From Caldalkalibacillus mannanilyticus JCM 10596 (GTDB lineage Bacteria > Bacillota > Bacilli > Caldalkalibacillales > JCM-10596), in contig NZ_BAMO01000005.1 in the NCBI RefSeq assembly GCF_000615945.1, positions 62,001 to 126,000 on the forward strand: a stretch of DNA of 64,000 bases. Reading direction: 5' to 3'. Positions within the stretch are counted from its first letter, which is position 1, and each line of letters starts with the position of its first letter. Below are positions 19,101 through 27,891 of the stretch, one piece after another. The notes under the pieces were generated by a model. That model searched no databases. It saw only the letters and a list, made by a program, of their open reading frames with translations, and had not been told where the DNA came from. Made by a program: the position numbers and the translations under genes.

Positions 19101-20957
19101 CTCTGTTCTCCCTCCTCTTGTTGTATGGTAGAGAAAGGAATACTTCTGTCCCTTTCCCGACCTCACTCTGGATAGATAAACCATACTCTGTCCCGTAATA
19201 AATCTTGATTCGCTCATTTACATTTCTAAGACCTAATCCAGATTTCCGATGCTCATCAGGCTGTTGATGATGACTTAACATAACACCTCTGGAGATCTTC
19301 TGCTGTAGCTCCTCTACCTTTTCTGGCTGCATTCCGCTTCCGTTATCTTTTATTGAAAAAACAACTTTTTCTTCAAACATTTCATAGGTGATTGAGATCA
19401 ACAATGGCTCTTCTCTGCTCCCTACTCCGTGCAGGATCGCATTCTCTACAATTGGTTGAAAGAGCAGCTTGATCACTTCCATTTTACAAATCTTGTCCAA
19501 AGGCTGAACCTGCAAGACAATCGAATGATGAAAGCGAAAGTTTAGAAACTTTACATAGTGATCTAGATGATCAATTTCCTCATGGAGAGTCACACGCTCA
19601 TTGCCTCGATTAATGCTGTATCTTAATAGCTTGCTTAAGAGGAAAATCATATCGGCTGTTTCATCATCATCATTGATTTCAGCATTCATTCTGATGCTTT
19701 CTAAGGAATTGTATATAAAATGAGGATTGATTTGACTCTGCAAAGCATCCAATTCAATCTCTTTCTTTTTTAACTCAACCTGATATACATCACGAATTAA
19801 TTGTTTGATTCTATTTAACATTTCATTAAAGTGCCGACCCAGCATACCTACTTCATCATTATATTTCACATGGAACCGAACATCTAAATTCCCATTTTGT
19901 ACTTCTTTCATTAATTCTATTAGTTTCCTCAGTGGATTGGTAATGGCGAAGGTTACCACCATCAAGATAAACAAAGCCAAGCTATAATACTCGTCGTAAT
20001 GATGATCATGACTCTTTGTATTTCTGCCACTTTTTCAGTTAATTCCACCAACGGGACCGTCACGACCATCTTCCACCCATTTCGCTTGGAGGAAGTATAC
20101 ACAACTAAGTGCTCGGCACCGTTGATCATGGCTGAAAAACTTCCTTTGGCTTCATTCATTTCTGCCAGTACTTCATGCCTAGAAAAATCTTGCGTAATCA
20201 GCTTTCTCTCACTATCGAAAATTACCTTATTCATTGAATCTAATAGAATTGTTTTTCCCTTTGTGGTAAGATCTAAATCCATGACAACCTCTTCAATCAT
20301 GCTGATATTGGCATCAATCGCGATCATTCCAACTGACTCTCGGGTAAAGACTTCCTTAATATCTCTCACGACTGTAAAAACATATCGTTCAGGGTCATAG
20401 TCATTTATGATATCCTGAGTGCTAAATAAAATAGCTTGTCCACCCGCTTTTCTAGCAGATTCAAGCCATTCTTCATATCTCGCATCCAGATCAGCTCTGG
20501 CTCCACGAGTTTTCACATCCATATAAACACGTCCATCATTGTCAAAAATATAGACTGAATTGGTTTCATTCTTCATGTTATTGATCATTTGTGCGAACAA
20601 TCCTATATTGCTTTTTAACTCTGTTTCAGCAGCCCGATCCTCTGCCCTCTTACTTTCTGAAGCAGATTGGTTAGAAAGCATAAGCAATTCCTGTAATTCT
20701 CCTAAATAAGCAGGTGTCGCCGATAATTTCATCATGCCATCTATATCGTCATCCAGCCGCTTTAACATTTTATCTGATATCTCACTTACGTATAAAATGG
20801 TGTTCTCTTGCAGGTTTTTAGAATAGCTTTCATACGATACATAGCTTAAAATCACCATGGGGATCATAATCAGAAAAACAAATACTACACTAATCTTTTT
20901 GGTCATAGAGGTATTGGGGAGAAAATGAAACCTGATCATTTTTTGCAAGATATTCAT
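19093..20957 (-). CDS. YesM-type sensor histidine kinase (frameshifted)
   Basis: Start at the ATG at 20957 after GAGGGGGAG. The 5' frame (ending 19962) has a membrane segment, an extracellular dCache-like sensor (residues 45-300) and runs out at the second membrane segment. The 3' frame (from 19980) holds the rest of that segment, a HAMP domain (TNPLRKLIELMKEV), the phosphoacceptor LQSQINPHFIYNSLE and an HATPase domain (GSGLGLRNVNERI-type G box). Adding one T in the run near 19985 joins them: IIALALFILMVV. It is coupled to the YesN regulator by an 8-base overlap. Confidence 0.87.
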
Positions 20958-21002
20958 CTCCACTCCCCCTCATGACATCGTTTCTCTTATTATATAATAG
21001 GA

Positions 21003-21986
21003 TTACACGTTGCAGGCAGAGTTCACAGTATGTTTTTTAAGGTATGAAAAGATAATTTCTACTTTTCCAACAATTTCACTTAGACCACATTCATAGGGAA
21101 GAAGAAAGTGATCTCCCTTTTTTACGGGATATTCCTGTTGATCGTGCTTCAACAGACCAACTCCATCTATGACACTTCCTAGCATAAATAGATGCTCCTG
21201 TCTGAGCTCCGTCCGTTCATAAACCTTTATTTTCTTGACCGAGAAAAATTCTGTGTCAACATACAAATACATGTCAGCCCCGTTCCCTCTCTCGACTTGA
21301 GGACTGACCTGCTCCTGTTTGGCATCCATCGTCGTCACAGCCAATGCCTTCTCCACATGAAGCTCTCTCGCATGTCCCCTAGAATCCTTCCGCCCATAGT
21401 CATAAACACGATAGGTTGTATCAGAGTTTTGCTGTGTTTCTAAGATCAGAATACCAGCTCCAATCGCATGAATGGTTCCACTCGGTACAAAAAAGAAATC
21501 CCCAGGCTTTACTTTTACCTTCCGTAACAACTGATCCCATTCTCCAGCAGACATCATTTGACTAAATTCTTCTTTGGTTTGTGCATGATGTCCATAGATA
21601 ATTTCTGCTCCCTCTACGCAGTCAATAATATACCAGCATTCTGTTTTCCCTAATTCTCCATGCTCAAACTCCTGAGCAAATCTATCATCGGGATGTACTT
21701 GTACAGATAAGGGCTCGTTCGCATCAATGATTTTCGTTAATAGAGGAAAGCGATTACCAGAAAGATTGCCAAACAACTCTCTCTTATTCTCCCACAGCTC
21801 CCCCATTGTTAGACCGGCAAACTCTCCATTTTTTATGGTACTTTGACCATTGGGGTGAGCGGCAATCGCCCAGCATTCCCCCGTCTTGACTGACGGAACA
21901 TCATAATGGTACAGCTCCTTCAGTTTCGTCCCTCCCCAAATCCGTTCTTGGAAGATAGGCTCCAAAAAAAGAGGACTCCTATTCAT
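21003..21986 (-). CDS. manA: Mannose-6-phosphate isomerase, class I
   Basis: 327 residues of a short type I phosphomannose isomerase: zinc/substrate motif PLSVQVHPDD (near 98), E and H ligands in GKTECWYII and SGTIHAIG. It converts mannose-6-phosphate to fructose-6-phosphate, so it is the entry of mannose into glycolysis. It overlaps the ROK kinase gene by 4 bases, giving a kinase-isomerase pair inside the mannan operon. Confidence 0.93.
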   Translation of the reverse strand: MNRSPLFLEPIFQERIWGGTKLKELYHYDVPSVKTGECWAIAAHPNGQSTIKNGEFAGLTMGELWENKRELFGNLSGNRFPLLTKIIDANEPLSVQVHPDDRFAQEFEHGELGKTECWYIIDCVEGAEIIYGHHAQTKEEFSQMMSAGEWDQLLRKVKVKPGDFFFVPSGTIHAIGAGILILETQQNSDTTYRVYDYGRKDSRGHARELHVEKALAVTTMDAKQEQVSPQVERGNGADMYLYVDTEFFSVKKIKVYERTELRQEHLFMLGSVIDGVGLLKHDQQEYPVKKGDHFLLPYECGLSEIVGKVEIIFSYLKKHTVNSACNV

Positions 21987-22924
21987 CCTTCCTCACCTCC
22001 CGCTTGTGAACATATTCTTGTTTGAGCACTAGCACTCGCTCCAATTAAGCCTGTACTCTGTTCTAGACTCGAGGGAACAATCGGTGTGCTTCTTCCACTT
22101 GGATTGAGTGCATATCTCTTCACATAGTTTTGTACATAGGAAAATAACGGCTCTCCCATTTTGCTCACTCCCCCTCCAATCACCACCATTTGAGGGTCAT
22201 ATAGATTGATGAGACTTGTAACTCCCAGCCCAATATAATGAAAGGCTTGCTCGATAAGCTTCGTATATTCTGGCTGGCGCTCTACATATAGGTCATACAC
22301 CTCTTTTGTAGAGAGGGTCCTGCCACTCAGGGTGGAGCCATTTCTAGCAATGGCGGTCCCCGATGCCAGCCATTCAAAACAGCCTTGTTGCCCACAGACA
22401 CACTGCCCTCCCTGAGGATCGATGACCATATGACCTACATCTCCAGCATTGCCGGTTGCCCCTGTATAGAGAGCATTATGCAGAAACAGTCCCGCTCCAA
22501 TTCCTGTACTGATGGTTAAATAAATAAAATCCGTGCAACTCTTCGCGGCTCCCAGCCATTTTTCTGCTAGGGCTGCCGCACTGGCATCATTCTCTAAAAA
22601 AATAGATAGATCAATTTCTTGTCTGAGCTTCTCTACGAGAGGGTAGTCACTCCATGTGGGCAGGTTCGGAGGAGATAGAAGCGTCCCTGTTCTCGTATCG
22701 AGTGGACCAGGAGCCCCTAGCCCTATACCAAGCACCTGTTCTTTAGACACCCCACCCTCTCTTATCAGCTTGTGAATCTCAGCAGCGATTCTTCTTTTCA
22801 TCTCATCTGGCTGCTTGTACTGACTCTGTAAAATGATGGTTTGTTTCAGCACCTTTCCTTGCTCACTAATCAGTCCTATGGCGACCTTGGTTCCACCGAT
22901 ATCCACCCCAACAGCGTAGACCAT
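21983..22924 (-). CDS. ROK-family sugar kinase (glucose/mannose)
   Basis: 313 residues. ATP site VGVDIGGTKVAIG at the N-terminus, substrate region FLENDASAAALAEKW, and the ROK zinc motif with CVCGQQGCFEWLASG near 175. It should phosphorylate the glucose released by GH130 and perhaps mannose from beta-mannosidase; the sequence alone does not settle glucokinase versus mannokinase. GGAGGGG precedes the ATG. In the operon between the GH113 enzyme and manA. Confidence 0.88.
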   Translation of the reverse strand: MVYAVGVDIGGTKVAIGLISEQGKVLKQTIILQSQYKQPDEMKRRIAAEIHKLIREGGVSKEQVLGIGLGAPGPLDTRTGTLLSPPNLPTWSDYPLVEKLRQEIDLSIFLENDASAAALAEKWLGAAKSCTDFIYLTISTGIGAGLFLHNALYTGATGNAGDVGHMVIDPQGGQCVCGQQGCFEWLASGTAIARNGSTLSGRTLSTKEVYDLYVERQPEYTKLIEQAFHYIGLGVTSLINLYDPQMVVIGGGVSKMGEPLFSYVQNYVKRYALNPSGRSTPIVPSSLEQSTGLIGASASAQTRICSQAGGEEG

Positions 22925-22952
22925 CCTAACCCCTCCACCTTCTAATCCTCTA

Positions 22953-23879
22953 TTATTTTTTGCTATAGTATTCTCTTATGGTTTGTTCTGCTTTTTTCCC
23001 ATAGAAACAATAGTCATCATTGGTTGCAGCTTCTTCCTGGTTATATAACGCAGCTGGCCAATCCCATAGCATATAGCCACTAAACCAAGGAACATGATCT
23101 AGTTTGGCAAACATCGTTTGATAATAGCGGTCTTGCTCTTCCATCGAAGCTTCCCCTTGATGTCCCCAATCATTGGGAACCGCTGCTGAGCCTAAGCGAC
23201 TGGGACAGCCTGCCTCCATGAAAAAGAAAGGCTTGTTCCATTTGTTCACCACTTGTTCAATTCGTTCAATTTGTTTATCCCACGTATGTTCAGGATAGTA
23301 TCCACTGGAGGAAATCACATCTACTGCATCCCACCATGTGATGCGCTCTTCCTGGTATTTATCGCAGTTGTACGTGATAACTCCACTGTATACCTCGCGC
23401 ACCTTGGCAATAAGGCTTCGCCATTCATGCTCCCATCGATCTGCTTGCACCATCTCACAACCTATACAAAACATCTCGCACTTGGTTTCTTCTGCGATCT
23501 TGGCATAATGCAGAAGATAGTTCTCATAGCTCTTAAACCAATCACTCCAAGTGGGTTCCCCAGGGACATCAGGGGATAAGAAATTGATATGAGCTCTCCA
23601 TGTGCCATCTGCACAATTGACTACCGGCTTTAAGCACACCTTCAAGCCCAATTGATGTGCTTCTTCAATTCCCCAATAGATTTCCTCATCTGTTAACACG
23701 GGTTCATCCCTGTACTGAATATGCGGGGAATGAGCCGTTTCCTGTAAAGCCATAAAAGCAAGTGTCGTCCAGTTGATCCCCAGACCATTCATCTTTTTCA
23801 TTGATTCTTTTGCTTCTGCTGTTTTCCACGTTCCACGGACTCCTACCCAACCCCAAGTAATTCCTTTAATAAACTCCAT
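22953..23879 (-). CDS. Glycoside hydrolase family 113 beta-mannanase, cytoplasmic
   Basis: 308 residues from the ATG at 23879; an ATG 15 bases upstream overlaps the GAGGAG site and is unlikely. No signal peptide. The TIM-barrel resembles GH113 enzymes such as the Alicyclobacillus mannanase, with candidate acid/base Glu in MFCIGCEMVQAD and nucleophile Glu in KPFFFMEAGCPS. It should shorten imported manno-oligosaccharides, possibly as an exo-acting or transglycosylating enzyme. The family call is from memory of these motifs. Confidence 0.8.
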   Translation of the reverse strand: MEFIKGITWGWVGVRGTWKTAEAKESMKKMNGLGINWTTLAFMALQETAHSPHIQYRDEPVLTDEEIYWGIEEAHQLGLKVCLKPVVNCADGTWRAHINFLSPDVPGEPTWSDWFKSYENYLLHYAKIAEETKCEMFCIGCEMVQADRWEHEWRSLIAKVREVYSGVITYNCDKYQEERITWWDAVDVISSSGYYPEHTWDKQIERIEQVVNKWNKPFFFMEAGCPSRLGSAAVPNDWGHQGEASMEEQDRYYQTMFAKLDHVPWFSGYMLWDWPAALYNQEEAATNDDYCFYGKKAEQTIREYYSKK

Positions 23880-23941
23880 CGTTTCACTCCTCATCGTTTT
23901 TTTGCTGTAGCTTACAATAGAATGCTAGCTTGATAGGTATT

Positions 23942-25151
23942 TTATGTTCCAATTCCTATTCCTAGATTTTTGGTGATTAGCGCCTGTCTTTGGAGAACAC
24001 ATTCATGAGAGCGAAGCGGATCCTCAGGTGTGTTCATCACATAATCTACTAAGCGCTCCACTGTAGTCCGAGCCACATGACATCTCGTATCTGAGGAAGC
24101 ATAATAAATCAATACCTCCCCATTCTCTCGTGCTACAACACCATTACAGAACACCACATTTGATACATCACCCACCTTTCTTCTCCCTCAGGGGCAATCA
24201 GATGACCACCCGGGCGATGAGTCACTTTGGAAGGATCATTCAGATCAGAGAGAAAAGCATAAATCACGTAGCGTAATCCAGCGGCTGTATTGCGGACACC
24301 ATGAGCAATATGCAGCCATCCTTGAGGGGTTTTTATCGGGGCTGGACCTTGCCCATTCTTTACTTCCTTGATGGTATGGTACACTTTAGTCGATCACCTT
24401 TTCCTCCTCAATGATGGCAGGTCCATCCTTTCACTGAACCCCCAGCCGATCCCACCACCTTTTCCTGCCTCAATAAAGCCATCCTGTGGTCGAGTGTAGA
24501 AGGTATATTTGCCATTCACAAATTCTGGATGAAGCACTACATTGCGCTGCTGAGCCGAGTTGGTTTTTAAATTAGACAAACGCTCCCATGTCTTTAAGTC
24601 TTTTGTTCTAACAATTCCGCATTGAGCGACAGCACTTGAGGTATCTCCTGCGGCTGCATCAGGTCCTTACTCTCCGAACAAAACAATCCATATATCCAGC
24701 CATCCTCATGCTTAACCAAACGCATATCATACACATTCACTTCCTCAGGAGTGGTATCAGGCAGGAGAAGTGGCTTCTCCCAAAAACGAAATTGATCCAC
24801 CCCGTTTTCACTTTCTGCTAAGGCAAAAAAAGACTTTCTGTCATTCCCCTCTACCCGAGCCACCAAGATGATTTTTCCATTAAACTCGATCGCTCCAGGA
24901 TTAAACACGGCGTTCACTCCCAAGCGTTCCATAAAGAAGGGATTAGATTCGTAGGAGAAATCATAGGTCCAAAAAGGGGGAATATGCTCTTTGGTTAGGA
25001 CTGGATATTCATAGCGTTCATAAATTCCATTTCCACCACGAACCTTTCTATTTTTCCTTTTCAGTACGTTTTCATAGCTTGTAAGCACTTCCGTTTGACG
25101 CTGTTCAAATAATTCTTTCTCTTGTTTTAATAGCTGATCAACCCTTTCCAT
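23942..25151 (-). CDS. GH130 4-O-beta-D-mannosyl-D-glucose phosphorylase (four frameshifts)
   Basis: Four pieces read as one GH130 enzyme of about 400 residues: the N-terminus through the catalytic NVYDMRL Asp; then [22 protein letters not shown]; then [24 protein letters not shown]; then [11 protein letters not shown] and IYYASSDTR. Breaks lie near 24663 (a lost C), 24420 (a lost G), 24390 (two lost bases or one extra) and 24182 (a lost G). The enzyme phosphorolyses mannosyl-glucose to mannose-1-phosphate and glucose. There is no stop codon between the epimerase and this domain, and the in-frame ATG given here (25151) has no ribosome site, so it may be the C-terminal half of a fusion protein. 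Confidence 0.82.
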
Positions 25152-26337
25152 TACTTCAAAACAAGCCCTGCTATTATGGTACGGACATTTCCAAGGCTCT
25201 ACCTTAGGCCACTCCTGATACACTTGCCGCTCTCTGTTCACTTTCCAAAACCATTCTCCTCGTTCACGATCCACCAGCGCTTGCTCAATGAATTGCCAGA
25301 TGCGTAGCGCCGTTTCAGCATACTTAGGCTGCTTCGTTACCTGATAGGCATTGACAAAGCCAACGACTCCTTCAGCCTGAGCCCACCAAACCTTGTCATC
25401 ATCTATGACCCTTCCATCCTTGGCTTCATTTAAAATGCTCCATCATGATCAATGCCTTCTTGAAGGACCTTTTCAGCCATATCAATAGAAACAGCTTTCA
25501 CCCTTTCGATGATGTCTGGATCTCCTACTTCCTCGGCGGCTTCAAGTAAGAGCCAGCTACCTTCAATATCATGCCCGTAAGAAATCGCCGTTGACCTCAC
25601 TTGCCAGCATTCATCAAAGTAAAGGGCAAATTGATGCCAGCTCGAATCAATAATGGACGAAAGGGTCAGCTCAATTAACTCCTTTTGTTTGTTCTTGAGC
25701 CCCTCATCCCTCCAAACACGATAGAGGTTGGTATACGCTTCCAAAATATGCAGGTGGGTGTTCATAGACTTAGGAGCGAATAAGCCTTCTTCCCCACTTA
25801 GCAACAGCTTTTCATCTCTCATCCAAGTGCCTGAAAATGATTCAAAATACCCTTTGTTTCGCTGATCATAACTGTGTCTTTCAATAAGTTCATAGAGCCG
25901 AATCGCTTTTTGAAGACTCTCCTCTTCCCCTGTCGCTCTAAAATATTCAGATAGCCCATATATTCCAAACGCTTGATTGTATATATGCTTTCCTCTTTCC
26001 AAGGGCTGCCCTGATAATCGACTAGCCAATAAAGCCCCTCATGTTCCGTGTCCCAGAAATAACGCAGCAAATAGTGATAGGCTCTTTGTGCCATTTCCAA
26101 ATACTTTTCATCCCGATACTGAAGGTAAGCTCTGGAAAAAGTCCATAAAATCCTGGAATGAAGAATGCAGCCCTTTGGCGCTTCTGTCTTAACTACTCCA
26201 GCCTGATCAATGTACCCATAAAACCCTCCATGCTGATGATCAACAACATTCGTGAGCCAATACGGCAAGATGTTTTCACATAGCTCTTTTTCCACTGCAT
26301 CCTTTAGTTTTTGTAACTGACTTAGCCCTGTCATCAT
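25125..26337 (-). CDS. Cellobiose/mannobiose 2-epimerase (two frameshifts; possibly fused to GH130)
   Basis: An N-acylglucosamine 2-epimerase family protein of the cellobiose 2-epimerase type, about 400 residues, cytoplasmic. Three frames join: [22 protein letters not shown]; then [17 protein letters not shown] and the [12 protein letters not shown] region; then [16 protein letters not shown] and [14 protein letters not shown]. Breaks near 26005 (a C run) and 25431 (a T run). It should turn beta-1,4-mannobiose into mannosyl-glucose for GH130. It is the first gene of the leftward operon. Start: ATG at 26337; a TTG at 26352 is an alternative. The 3' end given is only the domain limit because the frame continues into GH130. 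Confidence 0.82.
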
Positions 26338-26374
26338 GATCCCTACTTTCAATTTGTTATTTTTGTTATTTATT

Positions 26375-26544
26375 TTGTTATATTAATTTGTATTATATCA
26401 CTCCAAAAACGAATATCAAGCAGTTTTTATTTATGACTTTTTTATGTTTTTTAATTGAAATAAAGCTTTTCATTCATAGAATATACCTCAGAACACCCCT
26501 CAACACATTTGTTATATTTATTATATTTGTTATATTAATAACAA
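26375..26544. promoter_or_regulatory. Paired operator-like sequences between divergent genes
   Basis: TTGTTATATTAAT occurs at 26375-26387 and at 26527-26539. The second copy extends into a perfect inverted repeat, TTGTTAT-atta-ATAACAA (26527-26544). They are 152 bases apart, one at the start point of the mannan operon and the other near the promoter of the LacI-type gene (-10 TATAAT at 26579-26584). The whole 26353-26692 stretch is very AT-rich and holds no gene. Confidence 0.45.
26392..26419 (-). promoter_or_regulatory. Promoter of the mannan operon
   Basis: On the minus strand: -35 TTGATA (26419-26414), a 16-base spacer, and a perfect -10 TATAAT (26397-26392). The start would fall near 26385, inside a 13-base sequence shared with the LacI-side palindrome. 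Confidence 0.65.
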
Positions 26545-26692
26545 TTTTGTTTTATTATTATTGTTGTTAGTATTATGTTATAATGTTAGTTAGCCATCTA
26601 TTTACACCTATAAAAAAGCACACGGAAAATAAGAGCATGATAAGGAACTAGAAAACTTTCTTCTGTCTATGAATACTGAGGTGAACGAGTTA

Positions 26693-27757
26693 ATGGGAAG
26701 CAGAAAAAAAATAAGTATGCAGCAGATTGCGGATATGGCTGGGGTTTCTAAGTTTGTTGTCTCAAAAACATTGAGTGGAAAGCCAGGTGTTAGTGAATCA
26801 ACCAGACAAAAGGTCTTACTAACTGCCAAACAATTAGGCTATTATAAGGAACAGAGCCAGCTTCACAAATCGAGCGAGCATGTCGAAAACGAAACACCCT
26901 CCCCTGTTAAAACAGGTTTTATTCTCGTCGTAATGGCAGAAGATAGAAACCAAAATAAACAATCTACTTATTGGGGAAGAGTTCTTGAGGGGATTACCAA
27001 AGAAATTCAACGCAATCAACAAAAAATGATTATTATTACCGAATTATTTGAGCTTTCTGAGATAGTCAAAATGGAGAGCTTACTAGGAATCATTAGCGTT
27101 GGGTATCTTTCCACCGAGGTCATGGTGGACCTACATCAATGCAATGTCCCCATGATCATCATTGACCATGAAGACCCTCTCATTGCCGCAGATTCGATTT
27201 TTACCGATAATTTCAGCGGGATGTTTAAAATGACGAATCATTGCTTGGCTCTAGGGCATCAACATACTTTGTTTGTAGGAGATCTTCATTTTTCCAGAAG
27301 CTTTTATGATCGGTGGCTGGGCTATAGCTTCGCTTTGGAAAAAGACTCTCTATATTCAACAGCCACACCAGTAAAGAGAGGGCTATTCTTTTCCTATGAT
27401 GATTCCTTGTTTAACAAATTAAAGGAATGGGTCACAGAAGCTAAGGAAAAGAAAGAAGCCTTTCCAACTGCCTTTATTTGTGCCAATGATGACATTGCCC
27501 ACAAAATGATAGAGGCTTTAGCCGAGCAGGGGATTCATGTACCGCAGGATTGTTCTGTTACCGGCTTTGACAACTTGGAATTCTCTAGCTATATTCAGCC
27601 TCCTTTAACCACTGTTCAAGTCCTAAAGGAGCTTATTGGTTCTCGGGCTGTTTCCAAGTTAATGTGGCGGATTGAACATCCTGAATTCCCACCTGAAAAA
27701 ATACTCATCTCAGGAGAGCTGATCATTCGGACTTCCACAACCAAGGCAAAAACCTGA
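26693..27757 (+). CDS. LacI/GalR-family transcriptional regulator
   Basis: 354 residues from the ATG at 26693 (GAGGTG 9 bases before it; an in-frame ATG at 26669 has no site). The N-terminal helix-turn-helix reads MQQIADMAGVSKFVVSKTLSG. The hinge region lacks the usual LARSL-like helix and is long and polar. The C-terminal periplasmic-binding-like sugar domain follows (ITRNFSG-type region; FDNLEFSSYIQPPLTTVQ at the end). Divergent from the epimerase operon, so it is the likely local repressor, responding to a mannan-derived sugar. Confidence 0.88.
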   Translation: MGSRKKISMQQIADMAGVSKFVVSKTLSGKPGVSESTRQKVLLTAKQLGYYKEQSQLHKSSEHVENETPSPVKTGFILVVMAEDRNQNKQSTYWGRVLEGITKEIQRNQQKMIIITELFELSEIVKMESLLGIISVGYLSTEVMVDLHQCNVPMIIIDHEDPLIAADSIFTDNFSGMFKMTNHCLALGHQHTLFVGDLHFSRSFYDRWLGYSFALEKDSLYSTATPVKRGLFFSYDDSLFNKLKEWVTEAKEKKEAFPTAFICANDDIAHKMIEALAEQGIHVPQDCSVTGFDNLEFSSYIQPPLTTVQVLKELIGSRAVSKLMWRIEHPEFPPEKILISGELIIRTSTTKAKT

Positions 27758-27782
27758 GAAGTCATTGATAAATATTGGATAT

Positions 27783-27853
27783 AAAAAAATCCGAAGTGGA
27801 TAAAGGAGATCCTTAATAAAGGACATTTCCAATTCCCTCGGATTTTTATCCAC
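27783..27853 (+). terminator. Terminator after the LacI-type gene
   Basis: AAAAATCCGA (27785-27794) pairs with TCGGATTTTT (27838-27847). The overlapping GTGGATAAA/TTTATCCAC stem is an alternative fold. Confidence 0.6.
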
Positions 27854-27891
27854 CTATTTTCTTTTTATGACAGCTGATTCAGCTTTAACAC

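Noticed and set aside
26508-26590. Short TTGTTAT-type repeats as a CRISPR or tandem repeat array
   Set aside because: The units are short, irregular and without spacers of constant length; AT composition and operator halves explain them.
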